64,000 nt of DNA from Phyto melanocephala (taxonomy: Eukaryota > Arthropoda > Insecta > Diptera > Rhinophoridae), in assembly GCA_941918925.1 (NCBI GenBank), contig OW799237.1:9839201-9903200 (forward strand), in the 5' to 3' direction. Under the pieces are notes generated by a model that saw only the letters and a program-made list of their open reading frames with translations, made no database searches and was not told the DNA's origin. The position numbers and the translations under genes are program-made. Each line of letters starts with the position of its first letter. Positions within the stretch are counted from its first letter, which is position 1. Of this stretch, positions 56,560-64,000 are shown piece after piece.

Positions 56560-57185
56560 ACCGGCTAAAACAATCCGAGGGCCAAATATCAATGGAGTTA
56601 GAGTAATGCTCGGTACTTGGTCCTAAAACGGATCTATTTATTACTTATGAGCTGCTGAAATTTCATTAGACCATAACAGGCGACCTGTCACCAACGTATC
56701 CGAGTCGTTTGAAGCAAGCAATGGCCGATGAAAACACTCAGATGTGCGGCTAGACATGGAAGCGTAATATTTTATCTTAACAACGCTTTGACACATGTAA
56801 CAGAAACCTGGCAGACTCTATTTGGAAAGATGTGCTTGGGAAGATTTGCCTCACCCGCTTTATAGTTCAGACCTTGTCCCGTTCAACTTATATTTGTTTC
56901 GATTAATGCAGAACGCCGTTCATCTTAACAACGCTCTGACACATGTAGCAGAAACTTGGTAGACACTATTTGGAAAGATGTGCTTCGGAAGATTTGCCTC
57001 ACCCGCTTTATAGTTCAGACCTTGTCCCGTCCAACTTATATTTGTTTCGATTAATGCAGAACTCCGTCTTTCTGGGATACCCTTCCTTTAGAAGAGGGCA
57101 TCCCAAATCGGCTTAAATCATTCTTGGCCTCAAAAGATAAGCAGTTGTTTTGGAGCGATAGCCATATGCAACAATTAATCCATCA
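56560..57185 (+). pseudogene. Mariner (classic type) transposase relic with internal duplication
   Basis: In several frames: NGSIYYELLKFH*TITGDL (about 56630-56685; family x-G-x-x-x-Y-E-L-L-x-x-x-x-T-I-x-x-x-x-Y), RLKQAMADE (about 56712), then VIFYLNNALTHV for V-x-x-x-H-D-N-A-R-P-H. AWEDLPHPLYSSDLVPFNLY and LFRLMQNAV match W-E-x-L-x-H-P-P-Y-S-P-D-L-A-P-S-D-Y-x-L-F-R-x-M-Q. Then SKDKQLFWSDS matches F-A-S-K-D-x-Q-F-F-x-x-G-I. The H-D-N-A-R-P-H and Y-S-P-D-L-A-P-S-D blocks identify the DD34D mariner type, different from the IS630-like relics elsewhere. A 148-bp part is duplicated in tandem (see next). Confidence 0.7.
56774..57069 (+). repeat. 148-bp tandem duplication inside the mariner relic
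   Basis: 56774-56921 and 56922-57069 are near-identical (both start 'atcttaacaacgct' and end near 'gattaatgcagaac'). They cover the H-D-N-A-R-P-H to L-F-R-x-M-Q part of the transposase. Few differences separate the copies, while the relic itself is heavily decayed, so the duplication is later than the decay. Confidence 0.85.
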
Positions 57186-57189
57186 AACT

Positions 57190-58239
57190 AGCTCATCAGA
57201 AAAAAAATAAATAAAATTACAAAAATTTAAGAAACGATATCCATTAGACTAAACACTCAGTCAACCGTTATGAAAATTAGATGCAGACACAAATCTTGAA
57301 AGAGAAACACAAAAATATTGCAATAAAATAAGAAACCCAACAACAACAAGTTGTTGTAATTTTAAAATTATTTCATAGTTCGTCATCACAATATAAAAAT
57401 ATATTTAGACGTATCGTTTTTATATTAAAAGATGCGTGTTCAAATTGTCATTTTTGGTTTCTAAGAAAAACAAAGAAAACTTTAAAACAATAAATTGTTT
57501 TTTTTTAATATAAAATTTGGTCTAGATGTCTGTTTTATAGTTTATAAATGCAATTTGTAGTTGCAATTTAAAGCAGAATAAAATAATGAAATTGTGTCTA
57601 AAACCATATGGAAACATAATGGTTTAATTGTTGTTGTTGTTTGTAACTCATTCGCTATCGTTTGTTTGACCATCGAAATAAATTTTTTTTAATGTTCTTA
57701 GCTAAAGTAGAAATAAAAAAAATTAAAAAAAGTGATGTCTACATGTCTGTGCCTTAAGTTGATATTTTTTTCGTTTTACATATTTATAGCGTGAATGCAT
57801 ATTGATGTACATGTGTACATGTGTATATGTTGAATTTTTAAGAAATGTCATACATACATTTGCTTATAGATAACAATTTCGCTGAATAAGCTAACAAAAA
57901 CTCGCACATAAAATCCCCAAAAAAAAAAAGTTTCATTACATGCATAAAAAATATTTAACGCCGCCGCTTTTAAAACGACAAATATTTTGATTATGAGTTT
58001 CATCATCATTTTGAGTTGCCAGTTCAAGCAAATGATCATTATTGTTGGTAGTGTTGCATGCTTTGAATGTGTCCGTATCATTCTTAATCTTTGTCCACTT
58101 TATCATGCTGAGCATCATCATTATCAACGTCAACATTTTCGATTTGTTTTCTATATAGACATTTTCTATGTACTTATAAGTATAGATATTTATTTCCAAA
58201 GATGACAGAGCGTTAGTTGTAAAAAGGAACAATTTATAT
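57190..58239. other. AT-rich non-coding stretch
   Basis: A GTTGTTGTTGTTTG run at 57629-57643. Overlapping frames at 57848-58232 on both strands have no motif. No gene recognised. Confidence 0.45.
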
Positions 58240-58392
58240 AAAAAGGGTGTCGCAAAATTTATGCAAGACTTGAAGGGTGTCCCTAAAGCTGATCTTAGTT
58301 GCTATAAAATGGTGTTTTTACTACACAAATGGCGACTAATTTAAATCCTGCTTTAATTTTGGGACACTAACTTGCATTAATTTTAATCCGAT
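58240..58392. repeat. Possible short inverted-repeat element
   Basis: 'aaaatttatgcaagacttga' plus 'agggtgtccctaaagct' (58253-58290) is imperfectly inverted by 'tttaattttgggacactaac' plus 'ttgcattaatttt' (58352-58384). Probable small MITE; exact ends uncertain. Confidence 0.4.
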
Positions 58393-58955
58393 AAGAAGCA
58401 TAGGGTCCCAATGATTGCATTTAAATATTTTATGTCTGTTGCAAGTGGCTTCAGTTCGGTCCACAACTTATTTATTGTTGATGTCTCTTTGTCCAGCTAT
58501 CGGCGCCGAGTATGGCTTGGACATCACCTTCCTCGGCTGCCTTGAGAATTCCAATCAATTTAATTTTTGGTTATGTAGGTTTGCGGTCTACACTGAGCGT
58601 TCTTAATCCACCTTCATTCCTATCTTCGTATTTCAATTTTAATTGGAATTTGCCCAGTTTGTGCTCAAAGGTGAGCAAGTCTGATGGTAGTTGGCGAAAA
58701 AATTTTTAGAATTCGTTAAAGGCAACGGTTGTCAAAAACCTGTATTGTTCTGAGGTCGCGAAAGTTTCATGATTTGCATCCGTTTTAAGCAACTGACTTC
58801 ACACTTATTTAAGATATTAATTTTGGAGAGACTTAAGATGTGGTGTGAGTTCCACGTTGGACATACACTTTGTAAATGTGGCCCTCAACATCTTCTTTAA
58901 AGCCTCCGCATAAAATTTTAAATTAGCAAATACTTTTTTAACTGGCGGCCATTTT
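58393..58955. other. Less AT-rich stretch of unknown nature
   Basis: 58430-58900 is less AT-rich than usual here. On the minus strand about 58705-58575 reads FFRQLPSDLLTFEHKLGKFQ and LKLKYEDRNEGGLRTLSVDR, protein-like in composition but not recognised. It continues with GILKAAEEGDVQAILGADS after one stop. It may be a decayed transposon protein. Confidence 0.3.
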
Positions 58956-58959
58956 GTCA

Positions 58960-59510
58960 ACTGTCAAGTTATTTATGTGTGGTTTGGTTAAGCATTTCAA
59001 CATGAACACTCTGAAGCGTGAATATTCAGGCGCAGATTCGGTGAATGGGCTCAAAACAAGGTTGCCTTTGATCTTGATTTTGATAAGCAAATTTTATTTA
59101 GTGGTGAAGATACGTTTGATAAACAAAAATGTCGTATTTGAAATCCACAAGTGTACATTTCATCCAGAAAAATGGTTTGTTTTGGGGGGCTTTATGAGAT
59201 GGTGGAATCACTGGTCCATGTCCTTTTCTTCCATTAATTAAATAATAATCATGGTGGGTAGAAGATGTGATTTTAACAAGACGATGCAACATGTCACGTC
59301 TCGTGCTGCAATTGGTTTATGGAAGAAAACGTTTAGTAACCGCATACTTCATTGTTTCAGACCGCTGAATTGGCCTATTTTCTGTGGGGATATGTAAAGT
59401 CGCTAGCGTACGCCGATAATGCCGAAACGATTGACAACATTCGCCGGCCAGATTAGACTACGTTCGAGCCAGCAGTGGCAGTCATATTCCAGAAGTCATA
59501 TTTAACTGAT
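58960..59510 (+). pseudogene. IS630/mariner-type transposase relic
   Basis: Pieces read FDKQILFSGEDTFDKQKCRI (the F-S-D-E-A-H-F ... N-K-Q-N-C-R-I block with the aspartate changed to glycine, about 59080-59140), then FHPEKWFVLGGF for L-H-P-E-K-x-T-V-W-C-G-F, QDDATCHVSC for Q-Q-D-G-A-T-C-H-T-A (about 59275) and AYFLWGYVKSLAYADNAETI (about 59370-59430). It is clearly of the same family as the element at 62534 but much older and full of stops and gaps. Ends not identified. The R1-like LINE lies just downstream. Confidence 0.7.
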
Positions 59511-59612
59511 AAAGTCAGAAGATTGTCTTTCGAATAATGTAAATTTCATGTCAATTCAAAAAATTCATCTTTGTTTAATTTTATTTCAAACTTCTTTAAC
59601 CCTTAAAAAAGG

Positions 59613-60101
59613 CGAAGGAAGATATGGCAAAAGAAGCGGGCAAATACCCTAGAGCAAGGGGAACATAGGCGGATAGTACATGAAACCTTGCAGGCCTGGC
59701 AAGCAACATGGACAACTGAAACCAAGGGAAGGTGGACAGCCATACTACTTCCACGCCTTGAAAACTGGATTGGAAGAACAAAAGGAGAAGTTAATTATTA
59801 CCTGACACAGATGCTCACAGGGCACGGGTACTTCCGAAAGTACCTACATATGGTTGGCAAATGTGGAACGCCCTTCTGCATATACGAGGAGGCTGAGGAG
59901 ATAGATGACGCCGAACACACTTTTTTCAAGTGCAACAAATGGTCGCAGGAGCGACAAGAGCTGGAAAAGAAAATTGGTGAAATAACTGTGGAGAATGTAA
60001 TCCCCATCATGCTGAACTGCGAGAACAACTGGAGCGCAGTGAAGCGATACTGTGAGGATATACTGCGGATGAAAAATAAGGATCTGGATGCATCGGATTA
60101 A
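59613..60101 (+). pseudogene. R1-type LINE ORF2 C-terminus (162 codons)
   Basis: An uninterrupted frame from the 5' truncation point to TAA at 60099. It contains RRIVHETLQAWQATWTTETK, then GRWTAILLPRLENWIGRT, then GEVNYYLTQMLTGHGYFRKY, then the Cys/His motif C-G-T-P-F-C ... AEHTFFKCNKW. W-x-x-x-x-x-x-x-T-K-G-R-W-T-x-x-L-I-P, Y-x-L-T-Q-x-L-T-G-H-G-x-F and C-x4-C...H-x4-C are the signature end of R1-clade ORF2 proteins. RT and endonuclease are missing through truncation. No stop or frameshift is present in this part. Being a fragment without its own start it is not expected to be translated as such. Confidence 0.85.
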
Positions 60102-60341
60102 GGATTAAGCGGAGGCCTGGACGCAGGCAGTTATAAGGACGGGGCTGTTACAGCCATCAGGAAACCACCCCGAAGTAATGCTGGACGCGGTTCCGGGGTG
60201 GATTGCTTTCCAAGGGTGGAAGACAGAGGGTTTTTTAGTCGGTATTCCCATGGGGAGAGCCCGACATAACACATTGGTGACGACCTTTGGTGTATGCGAA
60301 ATCTGCATTTTTACCTCCTTACCCGCAAAAAAAAAAAAAAA
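59613..60341 (+). mobile_element. 5'-truncated R1-like LINE with 15-bp target duplication
   Basis: AACCCTTAAAAAAGG occurs at 59598-59612 and again at 60342-60356, directly bordering the insert. The insert ends in a poly-A run (60327-60343), and its coding frame is open from its first base. This is a complete record of a target-primed insertion: 5' truncation, poly-A and target duplication. The 3' UTR is about 225 bp and distinctly GC-richer than the surroundings, so the insertion looks comparatively young. Confidence 0.9.
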
Positions 60342-60356
60342 AACCCTTAAAAAAGG

Positions 60357-61885
60357 ACCCCTTTAGTAAAAAAAAGTATGTAAGGGAAAAAGTTATTAAA
60401 TGTTTAAAAGCGCATTGTGACTTTTGGCCCACACTGTATGAAAAAATCCAAAAAGAAATGTCGTTGTTGTTTTCTTTTGTAATAAAATTTGGGGAATTTT
60501 TTATTATATTTCTCTTGTAGGGTCTAGTTGATTGGCGACTTACGGCGTTATGCATAATCACAAACTTTGTGTTAGCTAACAAGCTGTTATCTATCCCTTA
60601 TGAAAAAATTCCCATAAAATACTTAGCTGCTTCTTACACGGCCGTCATCTAAGATTCTGTCTAGCACTAGATGATGTCTGAGGTAACAATTTTGAAACAG
60701 CCTAGAAAGTGATGGCGTTTTTTCTAGTTAAACTTTAGCGGCTTTTGCATAATTTAAAGTTCTTCCGAAAATTTGGAAACTTTAAAAGTTTATGTATTTA
60801 TATTTTTTTTTTTAAATAATTCTACTTTTCAGTAAAAATGTTTCCTTTACTTTTAAACGTTATTTTGAATTGTTTTTTTTTATTTTCTGAAAAACAGGAA
60901 GACTTTACAAAGACTACCTAACAAAAACAAATTTTTGTGTTCCTCAAAATTTTTTTAAAAGTTTGTAACAGTACGTTACCCTTGTCTCTCTAACTGATTG
61001 TCAGGACAACTTTTTATTTAAAAACTTTGCAACATTGTGCTTTTTTCTTGATGAAATTTATTAAAATAATTTAACATTCTTTTAAACCTAAAATCCATTC
61101 ACTATTTAGTCTGGCTGAAAAGTAAACAAAAAATGTAAAATTTTAAAATTTTTACCACGTGTCTGGATTAAGCGTTTTGTAGGTTTGTCTGTCTAACGTG
61201 CCAAGTTCAAAAAATTTATGCGTTTTGTGTCGACTGTCTGCCAATCTTTTTCTTTTATTTTTTTTTCGTTCGTTTTTGTTTTACAAAAAAATTATACATA
61301 TCAATAGGTACATAAATATGCACACATACTTACACACATACGTGTTAACTTATGCATGTATTTTGGCTTAAAATCTATGTAAATAGTTTAAAAGTATTAA
61401 TAAACTATTTATATACAAGAGATACATAAAATGAAATTTAAAATTCTTTGGATTATTTCTAATCCGACTAATTTATTTACAACGTTTTTTTTTTTTAACT
61501 GGTAGTTGTATAGTGGGCGAAATACGACATGAATTTATTAATGTTCATGGGCGTAACTAGACCATTTTAGGGGGTGCATTAAGAGAATTTAAAAAAATAT
61601 TTTCTATTTTAATATAATAGACATATAAAACTTATTTAGCTTAAAATTTTGCCAAAATCTCTGCCTTAGGTTGTTTAACACTCTTCTCTTTTAATTCCCA
61701 GGATTTTATCGTTATAAAAACCAACATATGGTGCTTTGATTTGCAGCAAGTTTTAATGCTTTTAACTCCTTTAATTTCTATTTGATTTTATACATTGTGC
61801 TCATCTGTCAGTAACTACTATTTAAATGGAAATTTTTTTTAAACAAAATTTAAATATTTTTTAAACTGCTTAATTAGAGTAACCA
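60357..61885. other. AT-rich non-coding stretch
   Basis: No gene recognised. Confidence 0.5.
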
Positions 61886-61887
61886 AA

Positions 61888-61978
61888 TATTCGGGATATA
61901 AGACCAACCGGTTTTGAAATAATTCAAAAGATCTTAATATTAAAAAAAACCGGTTTTCGGTTTTTTACCCGTACAATC
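61888..61978. repeat. CCGGTT-rich repeat fragment
   Basis: 'accaaccggttttgaaataa' and 'aaaaccggttttcggttttt' resemble the borders of the inserted block at 483-1740. Confidence 0.45.
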
Positions 61979-62533
61979 GTTCTTTATGTTCTGTTTTTGT
62001 TAAAATAAAAATTAAAAAAATACAATTATATTGAGTTTATTTTTTATTAATATTTTTAAATTTTTAATTAGGCTTGAGTTCATATTTAACATTCTTTATT
62101 TTTACAAATAATTTTTTTAATTGTGATAAATGAAAGAATAATCAAAAAAATTATATTTTTACCGACACTAGCCGAATGGAATGCATTTTCGAAACCAGGT
62201 ACGATTTCATCATCAGCACTCTTTGATCGGTGGTTACATGTTGGTTGTAAATATCATCTATTTAACTCCCGGGACTAAAGTTAATTGAATTCGGTAACTA
62301 CTTTTAGTGTTTCCACAATGAGTTATATTGAAATTTTTTAACCAAACAGCAACCCTTTTACTTTTGTTTGTTATTATCTTTCATTTATATCACTATTTTT
62401 GTCCTGCTCTAGCCACCAGTTAGGTAGCGATAAGAACAGATAATTGTTTATTTTTTATTTAAAATTGTGATGAATTTAGAAAAAGATCAGTGTCTAAAAT
62501 TTAAATCAATTAAAAAATAAACTTTTTCATATA
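61979..62533. other. AT-rich stretch with a short shared repeat
   Basis: 62178-62228 on the minus strand matches 26637-26690 ('gagtgctgatgatgaaatcg', 'aaaatgcattccatt'). Otherwise nothing recognised. Confidence 0.4.
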
Positions 62534-63432
62534 AAGGGTGTTTTTTTAAGCCCGATAGAACTTGAAATTGTAAAAAATAACACAAAAAATTAAATTGTAA
62601 TCAACATTTTTTTTTTATTCGAAAGATCAATACGTGACATTAACATTTGAAAATGATTTCGGGCATATGGGCACCGCGGCTGTTCTTGACGAAGCGCATT
62701 CTGGACGTCCAATTTTATCGCAAAATTGTATTCAGCGATGAGGCGCATTTTTGGCTTAACGGGTTTGTTAATAAGCAAAATTGCCGCATATGGAGCGAGA
62801 CCAATCCACAAGAGACCCTACAGACTCCATTACATCCAGAAAAATGCACCGTTTGGTGCGGTTTTCACGCTGGTGGCATCATCGGATCTTATTTCTTCAA
62901 AAATGAGGCCGGAGCTCGCGTTACGGTCAGTGGAGATCGTTACCGCACCATGATCAATGATTTTTTGTTTGAAAATATGGATGACATTGATCCGGAGGAG
63001 ATGTGGTTTCAACAGGATGGCGCTACGTGCCATACGGCGAACGCAACCATCGACTTATTGAAATCAAAATTTGGCGATAAGTTGATTTCGAGAAATGGAC
63101 CTGTCAATTGGCCTCCAGGGTCGTGCGATTTGACACCTCTCGATTATTTCCTGTGGGGCTACGTAAAGTCACTGGTTTATGCTGATTGTTCATTCAGCAT
63201 TGTTCGTGTTATTCGTGACATACGGCCAGCAGTGCTCGAAAAAGTGGCCCAAAATTGGACGTCCAGAATGCGCTTCGTCAAGAACAGCCGCGGTGCCCAT
63301 ATGCCCGAAATCATTTTCAAATGTTAATGTCACGTATTGATCTTTCGAATAAAAAAAAATTTTGATTACAATTTAATTTTTTGTGTTATTTTTTACAATT
63401 TCAAGTTCTATCGGGCTTAAAAAAACACCCTT
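62534..63432 (+). mobile_element. Mariner-type element with 182-bp inverted ends (899 bp), TA duplication
   Basis: TA (62532-62533) and TA (63433-63434) flank AAGGGTGTTTTTTTAAGCCC and its inverse. The inverted similarity does not stop after a usual short TIR. It runs 182-183 bp (62534-62716 against 63251-63432), nearly perfect, and includes the last 25 codons of the transposase. The true 5' end and the DNA-binding part of the gene are absent; an inverted copy of the 3' end sits in their place. A solo right end of the same family is at 33361-33690. The high similarity of the arms and the open frame indicate a recent event. Confidence 0.9.
62653..63327 (+). CDS. IS630/mariner-type transposase, catalytic domain only (224 codons)
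   Basis: Transposases of this family cut and join transposon ends at TA. From ATG at 62653, residues 1-21 (MISGIWAPRLFLTKRILDVQ F) come from the inverted end, i.e. from antisense of the gene's own last codons. Genuine transposase follows: YRKIVFSDEAHFWLNGFVNK (D29), QNCRIW, LHPEKCTVWCGF, GSYFF, SGDRYRTMINDF, MWFQQDGATCHTA (D122), WPPGSCDLTPLDYFLWGYVK (D159) and the end ...IIFKC. D29-D122 spacing is 93; 36 residues lie between D122 and D159, so it is not the classic DD34D mariner type. The helix-turn-helix DNA-binding domain is missing, and 7 residues are lost after LVYAD (CSF replaces KPATIDALEA of the 33.6-kb copy). The catalytic triad is intact, but without DNA binding it is unlikely to transpose. 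Whether it is expressed is unknown. Confidence 0.8.
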   Translation: MISGIWAPRLFLTKRILDVQFYRKIVFSDEAHFWLNGFVNKQNCRIWSETNPQETLQTPLHPEKCTVWCGFHAGGIIGSYFFKNEAGARVTVSGDRYRTMINDFLFENMDDIDPEEMWFQQDGATCHTANATIDLLKSKFGDKLISRNGPVNWPPGSCDLTPLDYFLWGYVKSLVYADCSFSIVRVIRDIRPAVLEKVAQNWTSRMRFVKNSRGAHMPEIIFKC

Positions 63433-63434
63433 TA

Positions 63435-63545
63435 TTATACTCGGTGGTGGCGAACTTGATAATACCATTTACCTTCATGTACAGAAGTATTTTGCTCTCA
63501 TCATAGCATAGCCTAGCTTCCAGATTTAACGCATTTTATGTCATT
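63435..63545. other. Non-coding spacer
   Basis: Nothing recognised. Confidence 0.4.
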
Positions 63546-63905
63546 GTGCTTAATAGTTTTTCAACGTCATCCTTGATTTCCGATTTTTACATAGTTCACT
63601 GTTTTAATTTTCAAGTCCTTTCATTTGAAACTCATATTAATGGTGTTAAGAAAGAAACTAACCACCATTTTGTTTTTTACGCCATCTTGGAATTTTACTA
63701 TTTCATAGTTTACTATATTCAACTAGTCAAGTCCTTTTATTTGCTATCAATATTAAGGGTTTTAAAGGGGTTTATTTAAAAAACTAGATTTGACTCATAT
63801 ATACATTTATTGTACGCCATTTTGTGTTGGCAGCCATCATTGATTTAAATTTTTTATTAGTATATTGTATTCAACTAGCAAGCTATGTAATGTTTTAGAT
63901 GGGCT
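63546..63905 (+). repeat. Dispersed 'GCCATCTTGGATTTTAC' repeat, about 3 units
   Basis: Sub-units start near 'gtcatccttgatttccgatt' (63567), 'gccatcttggaattttacta' (63681) and 'gccatcattgatttaaattt' (63831). Each is followed by an 'agtttactatattcaactag'-type block and 'caagtccttt'. Same family as 24000-24190. The frame 63546-63779 (+) lies inside it and is not a gene. Confidence 0.55.
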
Positions 63906-63969
63906 TAAATAGCGTTTCATTCCCGTTTATTTCCAAAAGGCTGTTAACACTTACAAGGTTGTGCAATAG

Positions 63970-64000
63970 GTGGGGGCTTCTAAAAGTTGCTTTCAACCAA
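63970..64000 (-). mobile_element. Start of an INE-1-like copy on the minus strand, cut by the window end
   Basis: 'gcttctaaaagttgctttca' plus 'accaa' is the reverse complement of 'ttggttgaaatcaactttta' plus 'gaagc' in the copy at 52877-53537. Confidence 0.5.

Noticed and set aside
59688..60101. Independent gene of 137 codons
   Set aside because: The frame is the C-terminus of an R1-type LINE bounded by target duplications; it opens at the truncation point, and its apparent first codon is TTG.

Overview
The window looks like non-coding DNA from a dipteran nuclear genome. It is very AT-rich, full of poly-A/T runs and short microsatellites, and carries many decayed copies of insect transposon families: IS630/Tc1-mariner, pogo/Tigger, Helitron, INE-1-like, Jockey/I-like and R1-like LINEs, a tRNA-derived SINE and several TIR MITEs. 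The INE-1-like family (TATACCC start, 'CCGACCCCATAAAGTATAT' core, CCGTCTGTC run, ATTCG...CGAAT hairpin) resembles drosophilid INE-1/DINE-1, so a higher fly (possibly a calyptrate) is the best guess. That guess is an inference from repeats, not from a host gene. I recognise no host protein exon, rRNA or functional tRNA. The window is best read as a large intron or intergenic region.

Layout. 0-2.3 kb: an IS630-type transposase relic split by a block bordered by CCGGTT motifs. 4.9-6.8 kb: a long degenerate minisatellite. 10.5-12.2 kb: a whole but decayed IS630-type element containing a LINE 3' fragment. 15.8-16.1 kb: a TIR element. 17.1 kb: LINE RNase H relic. 18.4 kb: a strong hairpin. 19.07-19.86 kb: an internally deleted pogo/Tigger element with TA duplication. 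20-24 kb: quiet. 24-29 kb: small TIR repeats, a short Helitron and two INE-1-like copies. 29-33 kb: quiet, with one promoter-like motif pair. 33-34.9 kb: a 5'-truncated Jockey-type LINE whose reverse transcriptase is fused to the end of a mariner-type element. 37.7-39.1 kb: a Helitron with Pif1 helicase remains inserted in a MITE. 40.3-43.5 kb and 47.6-48.8 kb: MITEs and other dispersed repeats, two families appearing in mirrored order. 44 kb: tandem repeat. 48.9-50.7 kb: LINE relic with RT and RNase H remains, next to a tRNA-derived SINE. 52.5-53.7 kb: INE-1-like copy lying between two MITE ends. 55-60.4 kb: LINE relic, mariner relic with an internal duplication, a second IS630 relic and a clean R1-like LINE insertion with a 15-bp target duplication. 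62.5-63.4 kb: the best preserved transposon, a mariner-type element with an open transposase frame but with its 5' end replaced by an inverted copy of its own 3' end.

No genes work together as a pathway here; the content is a layered record of transposition. The most interesting objects are the end-duplicated mariner element (62.5 kb), the fused RT-transposase reading frame (33.5 kb), and the insertions whose empty sites can be reconstructed from other copies in the same window (Helitron at 37.9 kb, 129-bp MITE at 41.1 kb).
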